From: DASSSQ01 sp963839285
GTDB taxonomy: Bacteria; Actinomycetota; Thermoleophilia; Gaiellales; Gaiellaceae
Direction of reading: 5' to 3'
DNA length: 64,000 nt
NCBI GenBank assembly: GCA_963839285.1
Contig: CAWIUN010000031.1
Span: 13,815-77,814, forward strand
The notes under the pieces are model-generated. The model saw only the letters and a list, made by a program, of their open reading frames with translations. It was not told the origin of the DNA and did no database searches. Numbering within the stretch: the stretch's first letter is position 1; each line of letters opens with the position of its first letter. Shown here piece by piece: positions 1-8,969 of this stretch. A program made the position numbers and the translations under genes.

Positions 1-2
1 AG

Positions 3-455
3 CGGCGGCTCGTGCGCGAGACGCGGGCGGCCGACCCCTCGCGGCTCGTCGTCGACGCCTCCGGCTGGACGCAGCTCGACGACACCGACCTGCGCGACGT
101 CCACGACTACGGCGACGACCTCGCGCGGCACGCGGGCCGGGACGGCCTGCCGCTCTGGGTCGGCGAGTGCGGCGGGGTCACGCTCGTCGTCCCCGGCCGC
201 ACCTGGGGGCACGACTTCGCCTACAGGAGCGTCGAGTCGGCCGGCGCGCTCGTCGAGTCGGTCGCGCGCCTGCTCGGAGGGCTCGGCGGCGTCGCCGGCT
301 TCTGCTGGACGCAGCTGACCGACGTCGAGGGCGAGCTGAACGGCCTGCTCACCTACGACCGCGTCCCGAAGGCGCCGCCGGAGGCGATCCGCGCCGCCGT
401 CGCGCAGGGCTTGCGGACGGCCGGTCGGGCATGGGACCCTGGAGGCGGGAGACCC
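3..455 (+). CDS. glycoside hydrolase family 2-like protein, C-terminal fragment
   Basis: The gene enters from the left edge, so only about the last 150 residues are present. The visible part looks like the end of a GH2 TIM barrel: WVGECGG resembles the strand that carries the nucleophile Glu, followed by GFCWTQLTDVEGE and NGLLTYDRVPK, a combination typical of GH2 beta-galactosidase/glucuronidase-like enzymes. Its frame runs without a stop into the next gene. A TGA at 457-459 lies one frame over and would overlap the next GTG start as GTGA, so a single-base error near the 3' end is likely. Substrate cannot be told from this fragment. Confidence 0.7.
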
Positions 456-1188
456 GTGAGCGACGCGAGCTTCATCCTGGTCGGCTACGACGACTCGCCG
501 GGCGCGCAGACGGCGCTCGCCTTCGCCGTCGAGGAGGCGCGCCTGCGGTCTGCCCGGCTACGCGTCGTCCACGTGGTGCAGGCGCGGTCGCACGCGTACG
601 CCGGCGTCGCCTCCCCGCGGCTCCCGGTCGAGGCCGAGACGCGGCCCGAGGCCGAGGCGATGCTGCGGCGGGCCGTCGAGGCGGTCGAGGCCGCCGGCGG
701 CGCCGAGGTGGAGGTCGAGCTCGCGGCGGGCGTGCCGGCCGAGGTGCTGACCCGGCTGGCCGCCGGCGCCCTGCTGCTCGTCGTCGGCTCGCGCGGCCTG
801 GGCGGCTTCCGCGAGCTGCTGCTCGGCTCGGTCAGCCACCAGGTCGTCCAGCACGCGCCCTGCCCGGTCGTCGTCGTCCGGGCGCCCGAGCCCGCGGCGG
901 CGCCCGAGCAGGAGCCCCGCGGGCGCTTCTCGAGCGACGACGCCCGCCGGCTCGGCGCCGCGATCGGGATCGACTGGCGCGACGGCGCCGTTCGACGTCG
1001 AGCAGTTCCGGCGGGGGCTCGAGGTCGAGCTCGAGCACGGGCTCCACGACCCGAGCACCGACGTCACCGGCGACGACCCGCAGCTGACGGCGAAGATCGC
1101 GCTCGCCCACCTGAACGAGCTCCCGGACTACTACACGCGGCTCGAGCTGATGGAGGAGCAGGCGAAGCGCGAGCGCCGCGGGGACTGA
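456..1188 (+). CDS. universal stress protein with DUF5661-like C-terminal part (frameshifted)
   Basis: The GTG at 456 follows a GGAGG site at 441-445. Residues 1 to about 145 form a UspA domain: FILVGYDDSPG at the start, then the nucleotide-binding signature VVGSRGLGGF followed by GSVSHQVVQHAPCPVVVV. The reading continues through an Ala/Pro/Glu linker into SSDDARRLGAAIGIDW, then needs one base removed near 983 (GACGGCG read as GACGCG) to continue as FDVEQFRRGL, VELEHG and KIALAHLNELPDYYTRLE, ending at TGA 1186-1188. The second part matches what I recall of DUF5661, which usually stands alone. Either this is a genuine fusion or a stop/start pair has been lost to further indels. Confidence 0.7.
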
Positions 1189-1270
1189 GCCCGCGCGCGA
1201 GTCGTCGCGCTCTCGACGCGCTTCCGGCACACGCGCCGGCCGCCGCGGCGGGCACACTGGCCGGGCGCCG

Positions 1271-3217
1271 ATGACCGACACCGCCGCCGCAGACGCGCTC
1301 GACCTGCTCGCCGACACGTTCGGCTTCGACGGCTTCCGGCCGGGCCAGGAGCGGGTCGTCGACGCGCTGCTCGCCGGCCGCTCCGCGCTCGCGGTCTTCC
1401 CGACCGGCGGCGGCAAGAGCCTCTGCTACCAGCTGCCGGCGCTGCTCCTCGACGGCGTCACGGTCGTCGTCTCGCCGCTGATCGCGCTGATGAAGGACCA
1501 GATCGACTTCCTGGCGGGCCGCGGCGTCCCGGCCGCGCGGCTCGACTCGAGCCTCGACCGCGACGAGACGCTCGCGGTCGGCGAGCGGCTGCGGAGCGGC
1601 GGCCTGAAGCTGCTCTACGTCGCGCCGGAGCGGTTCGTCAACGAGCGCTTCCTCGCCCAGCTCGAGCGGGCGCGGATCGCGCTCTTCGCCGTCGACGAGG
1701 CGCACTGCATCTCGGAGTGGGGCCACAACTTCCGCCCCGACTACCTGAAGCTCGCGGTCCGCGCCCGCGAGCTCGGCGCCGAGCGCGTGCTGGCGCTGAC
1801 CGCGACGGCGACGCCCGCGGTCGTCGACGACATCCGTGCCGGCTTCGGGATCGCCGAGGCGGACAGCGTCGTCACCGGCTTCTACCGCCCCAACCTGACG
1901 CTGCTGACGACGCCCGCCGCCGGCGACCGCCGGGAGCAGCTGCTGATCGAGCGGCTGCGCGGGCGGCCGCCCGGCTCGACGATCGTCTACGTGACGCTGC
2001 AGCGGACGGCGCTGCGCGTCGCGGCGCTGCTCGCGGCCGCCGGCCTGCCCGCCCGCGCCTACCACGCCGGCATGAGCCCCGAGGACCGGGTCGCGGTGCA
2101 GGACTGGTGGACGGCCTCCGACCGCGGCATCGTCGTCGCGACGATCGCCTTCGGCATGGGCATCGACAAGGCCGACGTCCGCTACGTCTACCACCTGAAC
2201 CTGCCGAAGGGCCTCGAGTCGTACTCGCAGGAGATCGGCCGCGCCGGGCGCGACGGGGCACCGGCCACGTGCGAGCTGCTCGCCTGCCCCGACGACGTGC
2301 CGACGCTCGAGAACTTCGCCTTCGGGGACACGCCCAGCCGGGACGCGCTCGCCGGGCTGCTCGACGAGGTGTTCTCGCACGCCGGGGGCGAGCGGTTCGC
2401 GGTCTCGGAGTACGAGCTCTCGACCCGCTTCGACGTCCGGCCGCTCGTGCTCAAGACCGTCTTCACCTACCTCGAGCTCGAGGGGCTGCTCCGCCAGGGG
2501 ACGCCGTTCTACGCCGGCTACAGCCTGCGGCCGACGCGCGGCACGCTCGAGGAGCTCGCCGCAGGCTTCGACCCCGCTCGCGCCGACTTCCTCCGGCGCG
2601 TGCTCGACTGCGGAAACACAGCACGCGTCTGGACGAGCATCGTCCCCGACGACGCCGCCTTCGTGCTCGGCGAGGACCGCGGCAGGATCGTCGCCGCGCT
2701 CGGCTACCTCGAGGAGCAGGGCCTCGTCGAGCTGAAGGCGGCCGAGCCGCGCCAGCGCTACACGGTCACCGGCGACCCGGGGCCGCTCGACCTCCTCGCC
2801 GACCGGCTCGCGGAGCGCTTCGGGCAGCGCGAGCGGGCCGAGACCGAGCGGATCGGGCGCGTCCTCTCGCTCGTCGAGCACGACGGCTGCCAGGTGGCCG
2901 CGCTCGTCGGCTACTTCGGCGAGGAGCGCGACGAGCCGTGCGGGCACTGCAGCTTCTGCCTCGAGGGGACGCCGCAGCGCCTGCCGGAAGCGGCTCCGGC
3001 GCCGCCGATCGAGACGCTCGTGACGCCGCGGACGCTCGCCGCGGTCGCCTCCGGCAGCCCCGAGGCGCTCGGGACGCCGCGGCAGCGCGCCCGCTTCCTC
3101 TGCGGGATCGCGAGCCCGGCGACGACCCGCGCGAAGCTGACGCGCGACCCGCTCTTCGGCGCGCTCGCGGACCGCCGCTTCGCCGACGTGCTCGCCTGGG
3201 CCGAGGCGGCTGGCTAG
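1271..3217 (+). CDS. recQ: RecQ-family ATP-dependent DNA helicase
   Basis: A 648-residue superfamily 2 helicase expected to unwind DNA 3'-5' in recombination and repair. Motif I is TGGGKS with Lys49; motif II is DEAH at 142-145 within DEAHCISEWGHNFRPDY; TATATP (motif III), GIDKADVRYVYH and QEIGRAGRDG (motif VI) follow. The zinc ligands appear late, Cys540 and CGHCSFC with Cys557/560/563, after about 200 residues of predicted helical and winged-helix-like sequence; in E. coli RecQ zinc binding directly follows the helicase core. No HRDC domain is obvious in the C-terminal region. Start ATG 1271. Its stop overlaps the stop of the convergent holin-like gene. Confidence 0.93.
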   Translation: MTDTAAADALDLLADTFGFDGFRPGQERVVDALLAGRSALAVFPTGGGKSLCYQLPALLLDGVTVVVSPLIALMKDQIDFLAGRGVPAARLDSSLDRDETLAVGERLRSGGLKLLYVAPERFVNERFLAQLERARIALFAVDEAHCISEWGHNFRPDYLKLAVRARELGAERVLALTATATPAVVDDIRAGFGIAEADSVVTGFYRPNLTLLTTPAAGDRREQLLIERLRGRPPGSTIVYVTLQRTALRVAALLAAAGLPARAYHAGMSPEDRVAVQDWWTASDRGIVVATIAFGMGIDKADVRYVYHLNLPKGLESYSQEIGRAGRDGAPATCELLACPDDVPTLENFAFGDTPSRDALAGLLDEVFSHAGGERFAVSEYELSTRFDVRPLVLKTVFTYLELEGLLRQGTPFYAGYSLRPTRGTLEELAAGFDPARADFLRRVLDCGNTARVWTSIVPDDAAFVLGEDRGRIVAALGYLEEQGLVELKAAEPRQRYTVTGDPGPLDLLADRLAERFGQRERAETERIGRVLSLVEHDGCQVAALVGYFGEERDEPCGHCSFCLEGTPQRLPEAAPAPPIETLVTPRTLAAVASGSPEALGTPRQRARFLCGIASPATTRAKLTRDPLFGALADRRFADVLAWAEAAG

Positions 3218-3576
3218 CGGCGCACGGTCCGGTCGACGAACGCGTTCCCGGCCCAGTTGACGAGCCAGACGACGACGACCGTGCCGACGTACGTCCAGAA
3301 GCCGTCGATCGTGAAGTTCGGCGCCACCCACTCCGCGAACGCGACCATCGCGATGTTGATCACGAGCAGGAAGAGCCCGAGCGAGAGCAGCACGAGCGGC
3401 AGCGTCAGGATCGTCAGCACCGGCTTCAGGACCGCGTTCGCGAACCCGAGCGCGGCCGCGCCGATCAGGTAGGCCTCCCAGCCCTCGATCCGGACGCCGC
3501 CGAAGAGGCCGTTCGCGATCCAGAGGGCGAGGGCGTTGATCGCGAGGGCGACCGCGAGCCTGACGAGCCAGCGCAC
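3214..3576 (-). CDS. phage holin family 4-like membrane protein
   Basis: A 120-residue integral membrane protein with four predicted transmembrane helices, of the small holin-superfamily-IV/YvlD-like type common in actinobacterial chromosomes. Visible features are an N-terminal helix (LAVALAINALALWIANGLFGG), the loop VRIEGWEAYLIGAAALGFANAVLKPVLTI, where an Asn-Ala-x-x-Lys-Pro segment is typical of the family, two central hydrophobic stretches, and a last helix with a Trp. Despite the name, chromosomal members have no shown lysis role. The start is GTG at 3576; the gene is convergent with recQ and shares its terminal bases. Confidence 0.8.
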   Translation of the reverse strand: MRWLVRLAVALAINALALWIANGLFGGVRIEGWEAYLIGAAALGFANAVLKPVLTILTLPLVLLSLGLFLLVINIAMVAFAEWVAPNFTIDGFWTYVGTVVVVWLVNWAGNAFVDRTVRR

Positions 3577-3596
3577 GCGGCGAGTCTACGCGAGCG

Positions 3597-5146
3597 CTAG
3601 CCGGGGCCGCGCCACGGCTGCGGCCGGTAGACGAGCGGCTCGCCGCGCCGGGCCGGCGGCCGGAACCGCTCCCACGCGAAGAGGAGGCCGCACGTGAGGG
3701 CGCCGAACGCGAGCACGTCCTGCGGCGTGTCGTTGACGGCGAGCGAGACCGCGATCCCGGCGAGCAGGGCGCCGACGGCGGCCGAGCGCGGCAGCGAGAC
3801 GCCGAAGACGACCAGGGCGGCGAGGCCGACGGCCGACTGGACCGCGACCGGCCAGGAGGAGGTGGCGCCGGCCCAGGAGACGTGCCAGCGGTGGACGGCG
3901 TCGTCGACGAGGCCGCCGCCCGAGCCGACGGCCGTCGTCACGTGGCTCGAGCCGCCGGTCGCCCGGTCGAGCGCGACGAGCGCGAAGCCGAGCGCGACCG
4001 CGCCGAGGACCGCCGGCACGAGCGCGCGGGCCCCGGCGCGCGGCCGGGCGAGGCGCACCCAGAGGACGGCGAGGGCGACGGCGTAGACGAGCAGCCCGCC
4101 GCCGTCCGCGCCCGCGCGGCTCCAGCCCGACCGCCGCCAGCGCGAGCGCCCCGACGAGCGGCAGCAGCGGCCCGGCGGCGGCCGCGGCCGCCAGCGTCGG
4201 CGCGAGCAGCAGCGTCTCGACCTCGTTCGTGACGCCGTAGTAGCGGCCGCCGCCGTCCGGGTGCGGCCCGAGGACGGCGAGGGCGTTCAGCGACGGCCAG
4301 GCGGCGAGCGCGCCGAGGTAGGCGGCGAGGAAGGCGGCGACGAGCGCCGCGAGGACGTCGTCGCCGAGCCGGGCGAGGACGAAGGCGAGCGCGCCGCAGC
4401 CTGCGAAGACGGCGACGACGACCGGCGGCCTCGCCTCGTGCGCGCCGGAGAGCGCGAGCGCGGCGCCGAGCGCGAGCGGCGGCACGAGCAGGCCGGTGCG
4501 CGCCCAGCGGCGCGAGCGGAGGAGCAGCGCGCCGGCGAACGCCGCGAGCAGCACCGAGACGACGGCGAGCCGGGCCGCGAAGCGCGCGTCGTGCGCGGCG
4601 CCGAGCCGGCGCGTCGAGCCGGCGCAGGTCGGCCGCGGGGGCCGCCGCCGGGACGGAGCCGATCGGCGGCGTCCCGCCGCGCTCGAGCGCGACCGCCGTC
4701 GGCGCGACGTCGGCCACCGAGACGAGCCCCTCGATCCGCGTCGCAGACGAGACGAGCAGGCCGCGGTAGCCGCCGCCGACGATCGCGACCGGATAGCGCG
4801 TGACGTTGTGGTGGGCTCCCGCCGGCGGCAGCGAGACGTAGATCGTCACCTCGGCCGGCCCGCTCGCCGGCCGGATCAGCGGCTCGCCGCCGGGACGGCC
4901 GCCGAGGAGCGCGCTCCGCACCTTGCCCCGCTCGAGCGCGGCGAGCGCGCCCGCCCGGGTGACCGTCGAGCCCGCGCCCGGGACGAGCAGCCCGACGGCG
5001 CCCGTGCCCGCGTAGCGCTCGAGCGGGAACGGCGGCACGACGAGCACCGCGACGCGCGGCCCCGCCGCCGCCGCGGGGCAACTGCAGGCGAGCGCAGCCA
5101 CCGTCCCGGCCGCGGCCGCCGCGAACCGGTGCCGCCGTGTACGCAT
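3597..5146 (-). CDS. signal-peptide-bearing polytopic membrane protein, unknown function (two frameshifts)
   Basis: Reconstructed as about 516 residues. The N-terminus has a signal peptide (FAAAAAGTVAALACSCPAAAA) followed by an extracytoplasmic region of about 150 residues (PPFPLERYAGTGAVGLLVPG, TIYVSLPP). The reading then needs a one-base correction near 4612 to enter a multi-helix membrane region (VSVLLAAFAGALLLRSRRWARTG, YYGVTNEVETLLLAP), and a second near 4125 to reach the conserved-looking end (LALVVFGVS-type helices and NDTPQDVLAFGALTCGLLFAWERFRPP). The YYGVTNEVE and NDTPQDV segments make it look like one protein, not three. It is divergent from the next gene with about 41 bases between starts. 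No named family recognised. Confidence 0.6.
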
Positions 5147-5187
5147 CCCCGAGCACGGGATGCTACGCCTGCGGTAAAAGGCAGACC

Positions 5188-6843
5188 GTGACCGTCGTTC
5201 ACCCGCCGCAGCCGGCGGCGTCCGTGCGCGCGCCGAGCGGCGCGCTCGGCGCCTCCCTGATCGCCGCCGCCTGCGCAGCCGCCCTGGCCGTCGCGAACCT
5301 GCCGACGGCAGACGCGCCCGCCCACCTCTACCGGACGCTGCTCGTGCGCGACGGCGCCCCGCTCTGGGACAACCTCTGGTACGGCGGCCACTACCCGCTC
5401 GCCTCCTACAGCCTCCTCTACTACCTGCCGGCGGCGGTCGTCGGCAACCTGCCGCTCGTGATCGCCGCGACGGTCGTCTCGGCGGCGCTCTTCGCCGCGA
5501 TCGCGCACGCCGAGTGGCCGTCGGCGGGCCCGTGGCCGGCGCGGGTCTTCGCGGTGCTCGTCGCCGGCCCCCTCTTCACCGGCACCTACAGCTACGCGCT
5601 CGGGATCGCGGCGCTGCTCGGCGCGCTGCGCGCGCTCCAGCTCGGCCGCGTCGCGCTCGCGGCCGCGTGCGCCGCGCTGACGCTCGGCTTCAGCCCGCTC
5701 GCCTTCGTCCTGCTCTGCCTCGCCCTCGGCGCCGTCTTCCTGACCCGGCGCGCGAACCGGCGGACGCTCCTGATGGCCGCCGCGGTCGCCGTCCTCGTCG
5801 GCCTCGAGCTCGGCGCGCTCCGCCTGTTCCCGTACCACGGCGTCTACCCGTTCTCGAGCTGGGTGCTGGTGCGGGCGCTCGCGGTCGGCGGGCTCGGCTG
5901 CGCGCTCGCGCTGCGGAGCCGCAGCGGCGGCGCCCTGGCCGCGTTCTTCGTCCTCTGGATGGGTGCGAGCGTCGTCGCCTACGCGCTGCCGACGCCGCTC
6001 GGCGCCAACCTGGCCCGGATCGAGCTGCTCGCCTTCCCGCTGATGCTCGTCGCGGCGCTGATCGCCGGCCTGCGGCCGCGCTGGCTCGTCGCGCTCGCGC
6101 TCTCGGCCGCGTTCTTCTACAACGCGCTGCCCTACGTGCAGATGGCCTCCGAGCGGGTCCAGAGCGCCTACCGCGACCGGAGCACGTGGGCGCCGGCGCT
6201 CGCGTTCCTGCGCGCGCACGCCGACCCGCAGTTCCGCGTCGAGTCGGTGCCGACCGCCGAGCACTGGGAGGCCTACTACCTCCCCGCCGCCGGCTTCGGG
6301 CTCGCCCGCGGCTGGTACCGGCAGCTCGACCTCGCCCAGAACCCGCTGCTCTACCGGCGCACGATCCCCGCGCCCGCCTACCGCACCTGGCTCCGCAGCC
6401 TCGGCATCCGCTACGTGCTGCTGCCGACGAGCGGCCTCGACCGGCTCGCGGCCGTCCAGGAGGCCGACCTGCTCCGCTCCGGCCGCTCCGGGCTGCGGCT
6501 CGTCTTCAGCGACCCGCGCTGGCGGATCTACGAGCTGCCCCGGCCGACGCCGATCCTCTCGGGGCCGGCGCCGGCGAGGCTGACCGCGTTCACCCACACC
6601 CGGATCGCGGGCCGCGTCGACGCGCCCGGACGCTACAGGCTGCGCGTGCGCTTCATGCGCTACTGGCAGCTGACCGCGGGCACCGTCTGCGTCGCCGCCG
6701 CGGCCGACGGGACGACGGTGCTCCGCGCGGCGCGCGCGGGCCGCTTCGCACTCCGCTCGGAGGAGCAGCCCGGCCAGCTGCTCGCGAGCGCCGGCCGCGG
6801 CGCCGACGCGACCTGTCGCACGGACGACCGCCGGCGCCCGTAG
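5188..6843 (+). CDS. polytopic membrane protein, GT-C-like, unknown function
   Basis: I start this gene at GTG 5188 (VTVVHPPQPAASV); an upstream ATG at 5137 would add a Cys-rich stretch that overlaps the divergent gene. The first 320 residues form about 10-12 membrane helices, beginning with ADAPAHLYRTLL and LWDNLWYGGHYPLASYS: an early Asp-x-Pro-x-His loop and 'LWYGG..P' segments resemble the extracytoplasmic loops of polyprenyl-sugar-dependent (GT-C) transferases. A soluble C-terminal domain follows (LRSLGIRYVLLPTSGLDRL, WRIYELPRP). It ends 11 bases before proline dehydrogenase. Enzyme activity is inference; I do not recognise a named family. Confidence 0.7.
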   Translation: MTVVHPPQPAASVRAPSGALGASLIAAACAAALAVANLPTADAPAHLYRTLLVRDGAPLWDNLWYGGHYPLASYSLLYYLPAAVVGNLPLVIAATVVSAALFAAIAHAEWPSAGPWPARVFAVLVAGPLFTGTYSYALGIAALLGALRALQLGRVALAAACAALTLGFSPLAFVLLCLALGAVFLTRRANRRTLLMAAAVAVLVGLELGALRLFPYHGVYPFSSWVLVRALAVGGLGCALALRSRSGGALAAFFVLWMGASVVAYALPTPLGANLARIELLAFPLMLVAALIAGLRPRWLVALALSAAFFYNALPYVQMASERVQSAYRDRSTWAPALAFLRAHADPQFRVESVPTAEHWEAYYLPAAGFGLARGWYRQLDLAQNPLLYRRTIPAPAYRTWLRSLGIRYVLLPTSGLDRLAAVQEADLLRSGRSGLRLVFSDPRWRIYELPRPTPILSGPAPARLTAFTHTRIAGRVDAPGRYRLRVRFMRYWQLTAGTVCVAAAADGTTVLRAARAGRFALRSEEQPGQLLASAGRGADATCRTDDRRRP

Positions 6844-6854
6844 AGTCGCCGCGC

Positions 6855-7793
6855 ATGCCCGCAGCCGCCCTCGTCAACGCCACGCTCCGGAAGGGCATCC
6901 TCGCCGCCGCCGACAGCCCGCGCGTCCAGGGGCTCGTCCGCCGGCACGGGCTCAGGCTCGGCGCCGCCCGCTTCGTCGCCGGCGAGACGCTCGACGACGC
7001 GGTGCCCGTCCTGCGGAGGCTGAACGAGCGCGGCCTGAAGGCGAACACGACACTGCTCGGCGAGGGCGTGCGGGACGAGGGCGAGGCGGCCGGCGTCGTC
7101 GCCGCCTACGAGCAGGTGCTCGACCGGCTCGCGGCCGAGGAGCTCCGCTGCAACGTGGCGCTGAAGCTGACCCACCTCGGCCTCGAGATCGACGAGGGCC
7201 TCGCCCGCGCGAACCTCGAGCGGCTGGTCGAGCGCGCCGCCTCGCACGGCAACTTCGTCCGGGTCGACATGGAGCAGTCGGCGTTCGTCGACGCGACGCT
7301 GCGGATCTACCGCGCGCTCCGGGAGGCGGGCCACGAGCGCGTCGGCACGGTGCTGCAGTCGTACCTCTACCGGACCGAGGACGACCTGGCCGCGCTGCTG
7401 CCGCTTCGGCCGAACCTGCGGCTCGTCAAGGGCGCCTACCTGGAGCCGCCGTCGGTCGCGCACCCGCGCAAGGCCGACGTCGACGCCGCCTACGCCCGCC
7501 TCGTCGAGACCGCGCTCGCCGGCGACGGCTACACGGCGGTCGCGACGCACGACGAGCGCCTGATCGAGCACACGATCCGCCACGCCGACGCGAACGGGAT
7601 CGACCGCGACCGCTTCGAGTTCCAGCTCCTCTACGGCGTCCGGCCGCAGCTGCAGCTCGACCTCGTCCGCCGGGGCTACACCGTGCTCGTCGCGACCCCG
7701 TACGGCCCCGGCTGGTACCCGTACCTGATGCGGCGGCTCGGCGAGCGGCCCGCCAACCTGCTCTTCGTCGTTCGAAATCTCGTCAAGGGGTAG
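6855..7793 (+). CDS. proline dehydrogenase (monofunctional)
   Basis: A 312-residue FAD enzyme that oxidises proline to pyrroline-5-carboxylate. Family motifs occur in order: LKANTTLLGEGV, ALKLTHLGLEID, VRVDMEQSAFVDATLRIY, VLQSYLYRTEDDL, LRLVKGAYLEPPSVA, FEFQLLYGVRPQLQ and PYGPGWYPYLMRRLGERPAN. The Tyr-x-x-Arg-Arg-(L)-x-E-Arg ending holds proline-binding arginines. Length fits the short actinobacterial PutB/ProDH type without the P5C dehydrogenase part, which is not in the window. ATG 6855 follows the preceding stop by 11 bases, and a TTG-started nuclease gene follows 12 bases after the stop, so these three genes are probably co-transcribed. Confidence 0.93.
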   Translation: MPAAALVNATLRKGILAAADSPRVQGLVRRHGLRLGAARFVAGETLDDAVPVLRRLNERGLKANTTLLGEGVRDEGEAAGVVAAYEQVLDRLAAEELRCNVALKLTHLGLEIDEGLARANLERLVERAASHGNFVRVDMEQSAFVDATLRIYRALREAGHERVGTVLQSYLYRTEDDLAALLPLRPNLRLVKGAYLEPPSVAHPRKADVDAAYARLVETALAGDGYTAVATHDERLIEHTIRHADANGIDRDRFEFQLLYGVRPQLQLDLVRRGYTVLVATPYGPGWYPYLMRRLGERPANLLFVVRNLVKG

Positions 7794-7805
7794 GAGTCCG
7801 GGCGG

Positions 7806-8969
7806 TTGCTCGACCGCATCCGCATCCACGGCTTCCGCGCGGCCCGGGACGTCTCGCTCGACCCGGGCCCGCTCTGCGCCCTCGTCGGCGAGGCGGCGAG
7901 CGGCAAGTCGACCGTCCTGAGCGCGATCTGGGCGCTGCTCGACGCGGCGGCGCCGGTGCCGACGCTCGCGGACGTCTCGCAGGGGAGCGGCGGCCGCATC
8001 CACCTCGAGGCGGACGTCGCCGGCGGCCGCACGATCTTCCTCGACGCGAACCCGCCGGCGACGCTGAACCTGAACCGCGAGGGAGCGCCGCCGACGCTCT
8101 TCCTGCCCGCGGGCCTGCGCGGCGGCCCGGTCGTGGCGCCGACCTCGAGCCGCGCGGCCGCGAAGGCGGCGAGGCTGATCCGGGCCGACGCGGCCGACGG
8201 CGGCTCCGCGCTCGTCGACGGGATCGAGGCGCTCTGCGAGGCGCGCGTCAAGGGGCTCGTCGTCCTGCTCGAGGAGCCGGAGCTCTACCTGAGCCCGCAG
8301 GCGCAGCGGCACCTCTACCGGCAGATCCGGCGGCTGGCGGGCGCGGGCAACCAGGTGCTCTACTCGACCCACGCCGCCGTCTTCCTCAGCGTCGACCGGC
8401 TCGAGGAGCTGGCGCTCGTCCGGCACAACGCGCGGCTCGGCACGGTCGTCGCGCAGCCGAGCGCGCTCTCGAACCGCGAGAGCTTCCGCGCCTTCGCCGA
8501 GTTCGACGCCGAGCGGGCGGAGCTCTTCCTGGCGCGGGCGGCGCTGCTCGTCGAGGGGCGCAGCGAGAAGCTCGCGTTCCCGTTCGTCTTCGCCGCGCTC
8601 GGCGCCGACGCCGACCGGGAGGCGATCGCGATCGTCGACTGCGGCGGCAAGGGCAACCTGCCGCTCTTCGCGCGGATCTGCAACGAGTGCGGGATCCCCT
8701 ACGTCGTCGTCCACGACCGCGACGCGCCGAAGGGGAAGCAGCCGGTCGAGTCGGAGCGGGTCTCGAACCGGCGGATCGCCGAGGCCGCCGGACGCCGGCG
8801 GACGGTGCAGCTCGTGCCCGACTTCGAGGCGGTGGCGGGGCTGCGCGGCGGCCGCGAGAAGGCGCAGCAGGCCTGGAAGCACTTCAGCGGCAACGGCCAC
8901 GACCCCGACGACGTGCCGGCGCCGCTCGCCGAGGCGGTCCGGCGCGTGATCCGCGCCGCGCGCCGCTAG
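7806..8969 (+). CDS. OLD-family ATP-dependent nuclease (ATPase plus TOPRIM)
   Basis: 387 residues from a TTG start. An ABC-type ATPase part has Walker A GEAASGKS at 28-35 and a Walker B VVLLEEPELY near 155, followed by the switch His in YSTHAAVF. A TOPRIM half follows: the Glu of LLVEGRSEK near 249, IVDCGGKGNL, and the Asp pair of VVHDRDAPKG near 303. This order defines OLD (overcoming lysogenisation defect) nucleases. It is shorter than GajA of Gabija and no UvrD-like partner lies next door, so I call it a solitary OLD nuclease. It overlaps the convergent CBS gene only at the stop codons. Confidence 0.85.
   Translation: MLDRIRIHGFRAARDVSLDPGPLCALVGEAASGKSTVLSAIWALLDAAAPVPTLADVSQGSGGRIHLEADVAGGRTIFLDANPPATLNLNREGAPPTLFLPAGLRGGPVVAPTSSRAAAKAARLIRADAADGGSALVDGIEALCEARVKGLVVLLEEPELYLSPQAQRHLYRQIRRLAGAGNQVLYSTHAAVFLSVDRLEELALVRHNARLGTVVAQPSALSNRESFRAFAEFDAERAELFLARAALLVEGRSEKLAFPFVFAALGADADREAIAIVDCGGKGNLPLFARICNECGIPYVVVHDRDAPKGKQPVESERVSNRRIAEAAGRRRTVQLVPDFEAVAGLRGGREKAQQAWKHFSGNGHDPDDVPAPLAEAVRRVIRAARR

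Noticed and set aside
1064..3331. 755-codon minus-strand frame opposite recQ
   Set aside because: RecQ on the plus strand has all helicase motifs; the antisense frame is low-complexity and without motifs.
3214..3576. Prophage marker because of the holin-like gene
   Set aside because: Chromosomal members of this small family are common, and no other phage gene, integrase or attachment site is in the window.
5137..5187. Upstream ATG start for the 5188 membrane protein
   Set aside because: It would add a Cys-rich peptide overlapping the divergent gene's start; GTG 5188 fits better.
7806..8969. Gabija defence system (GajA)
   Set aside because: The protein is shorter than GajA and no GajB-like helicase is adjacent.
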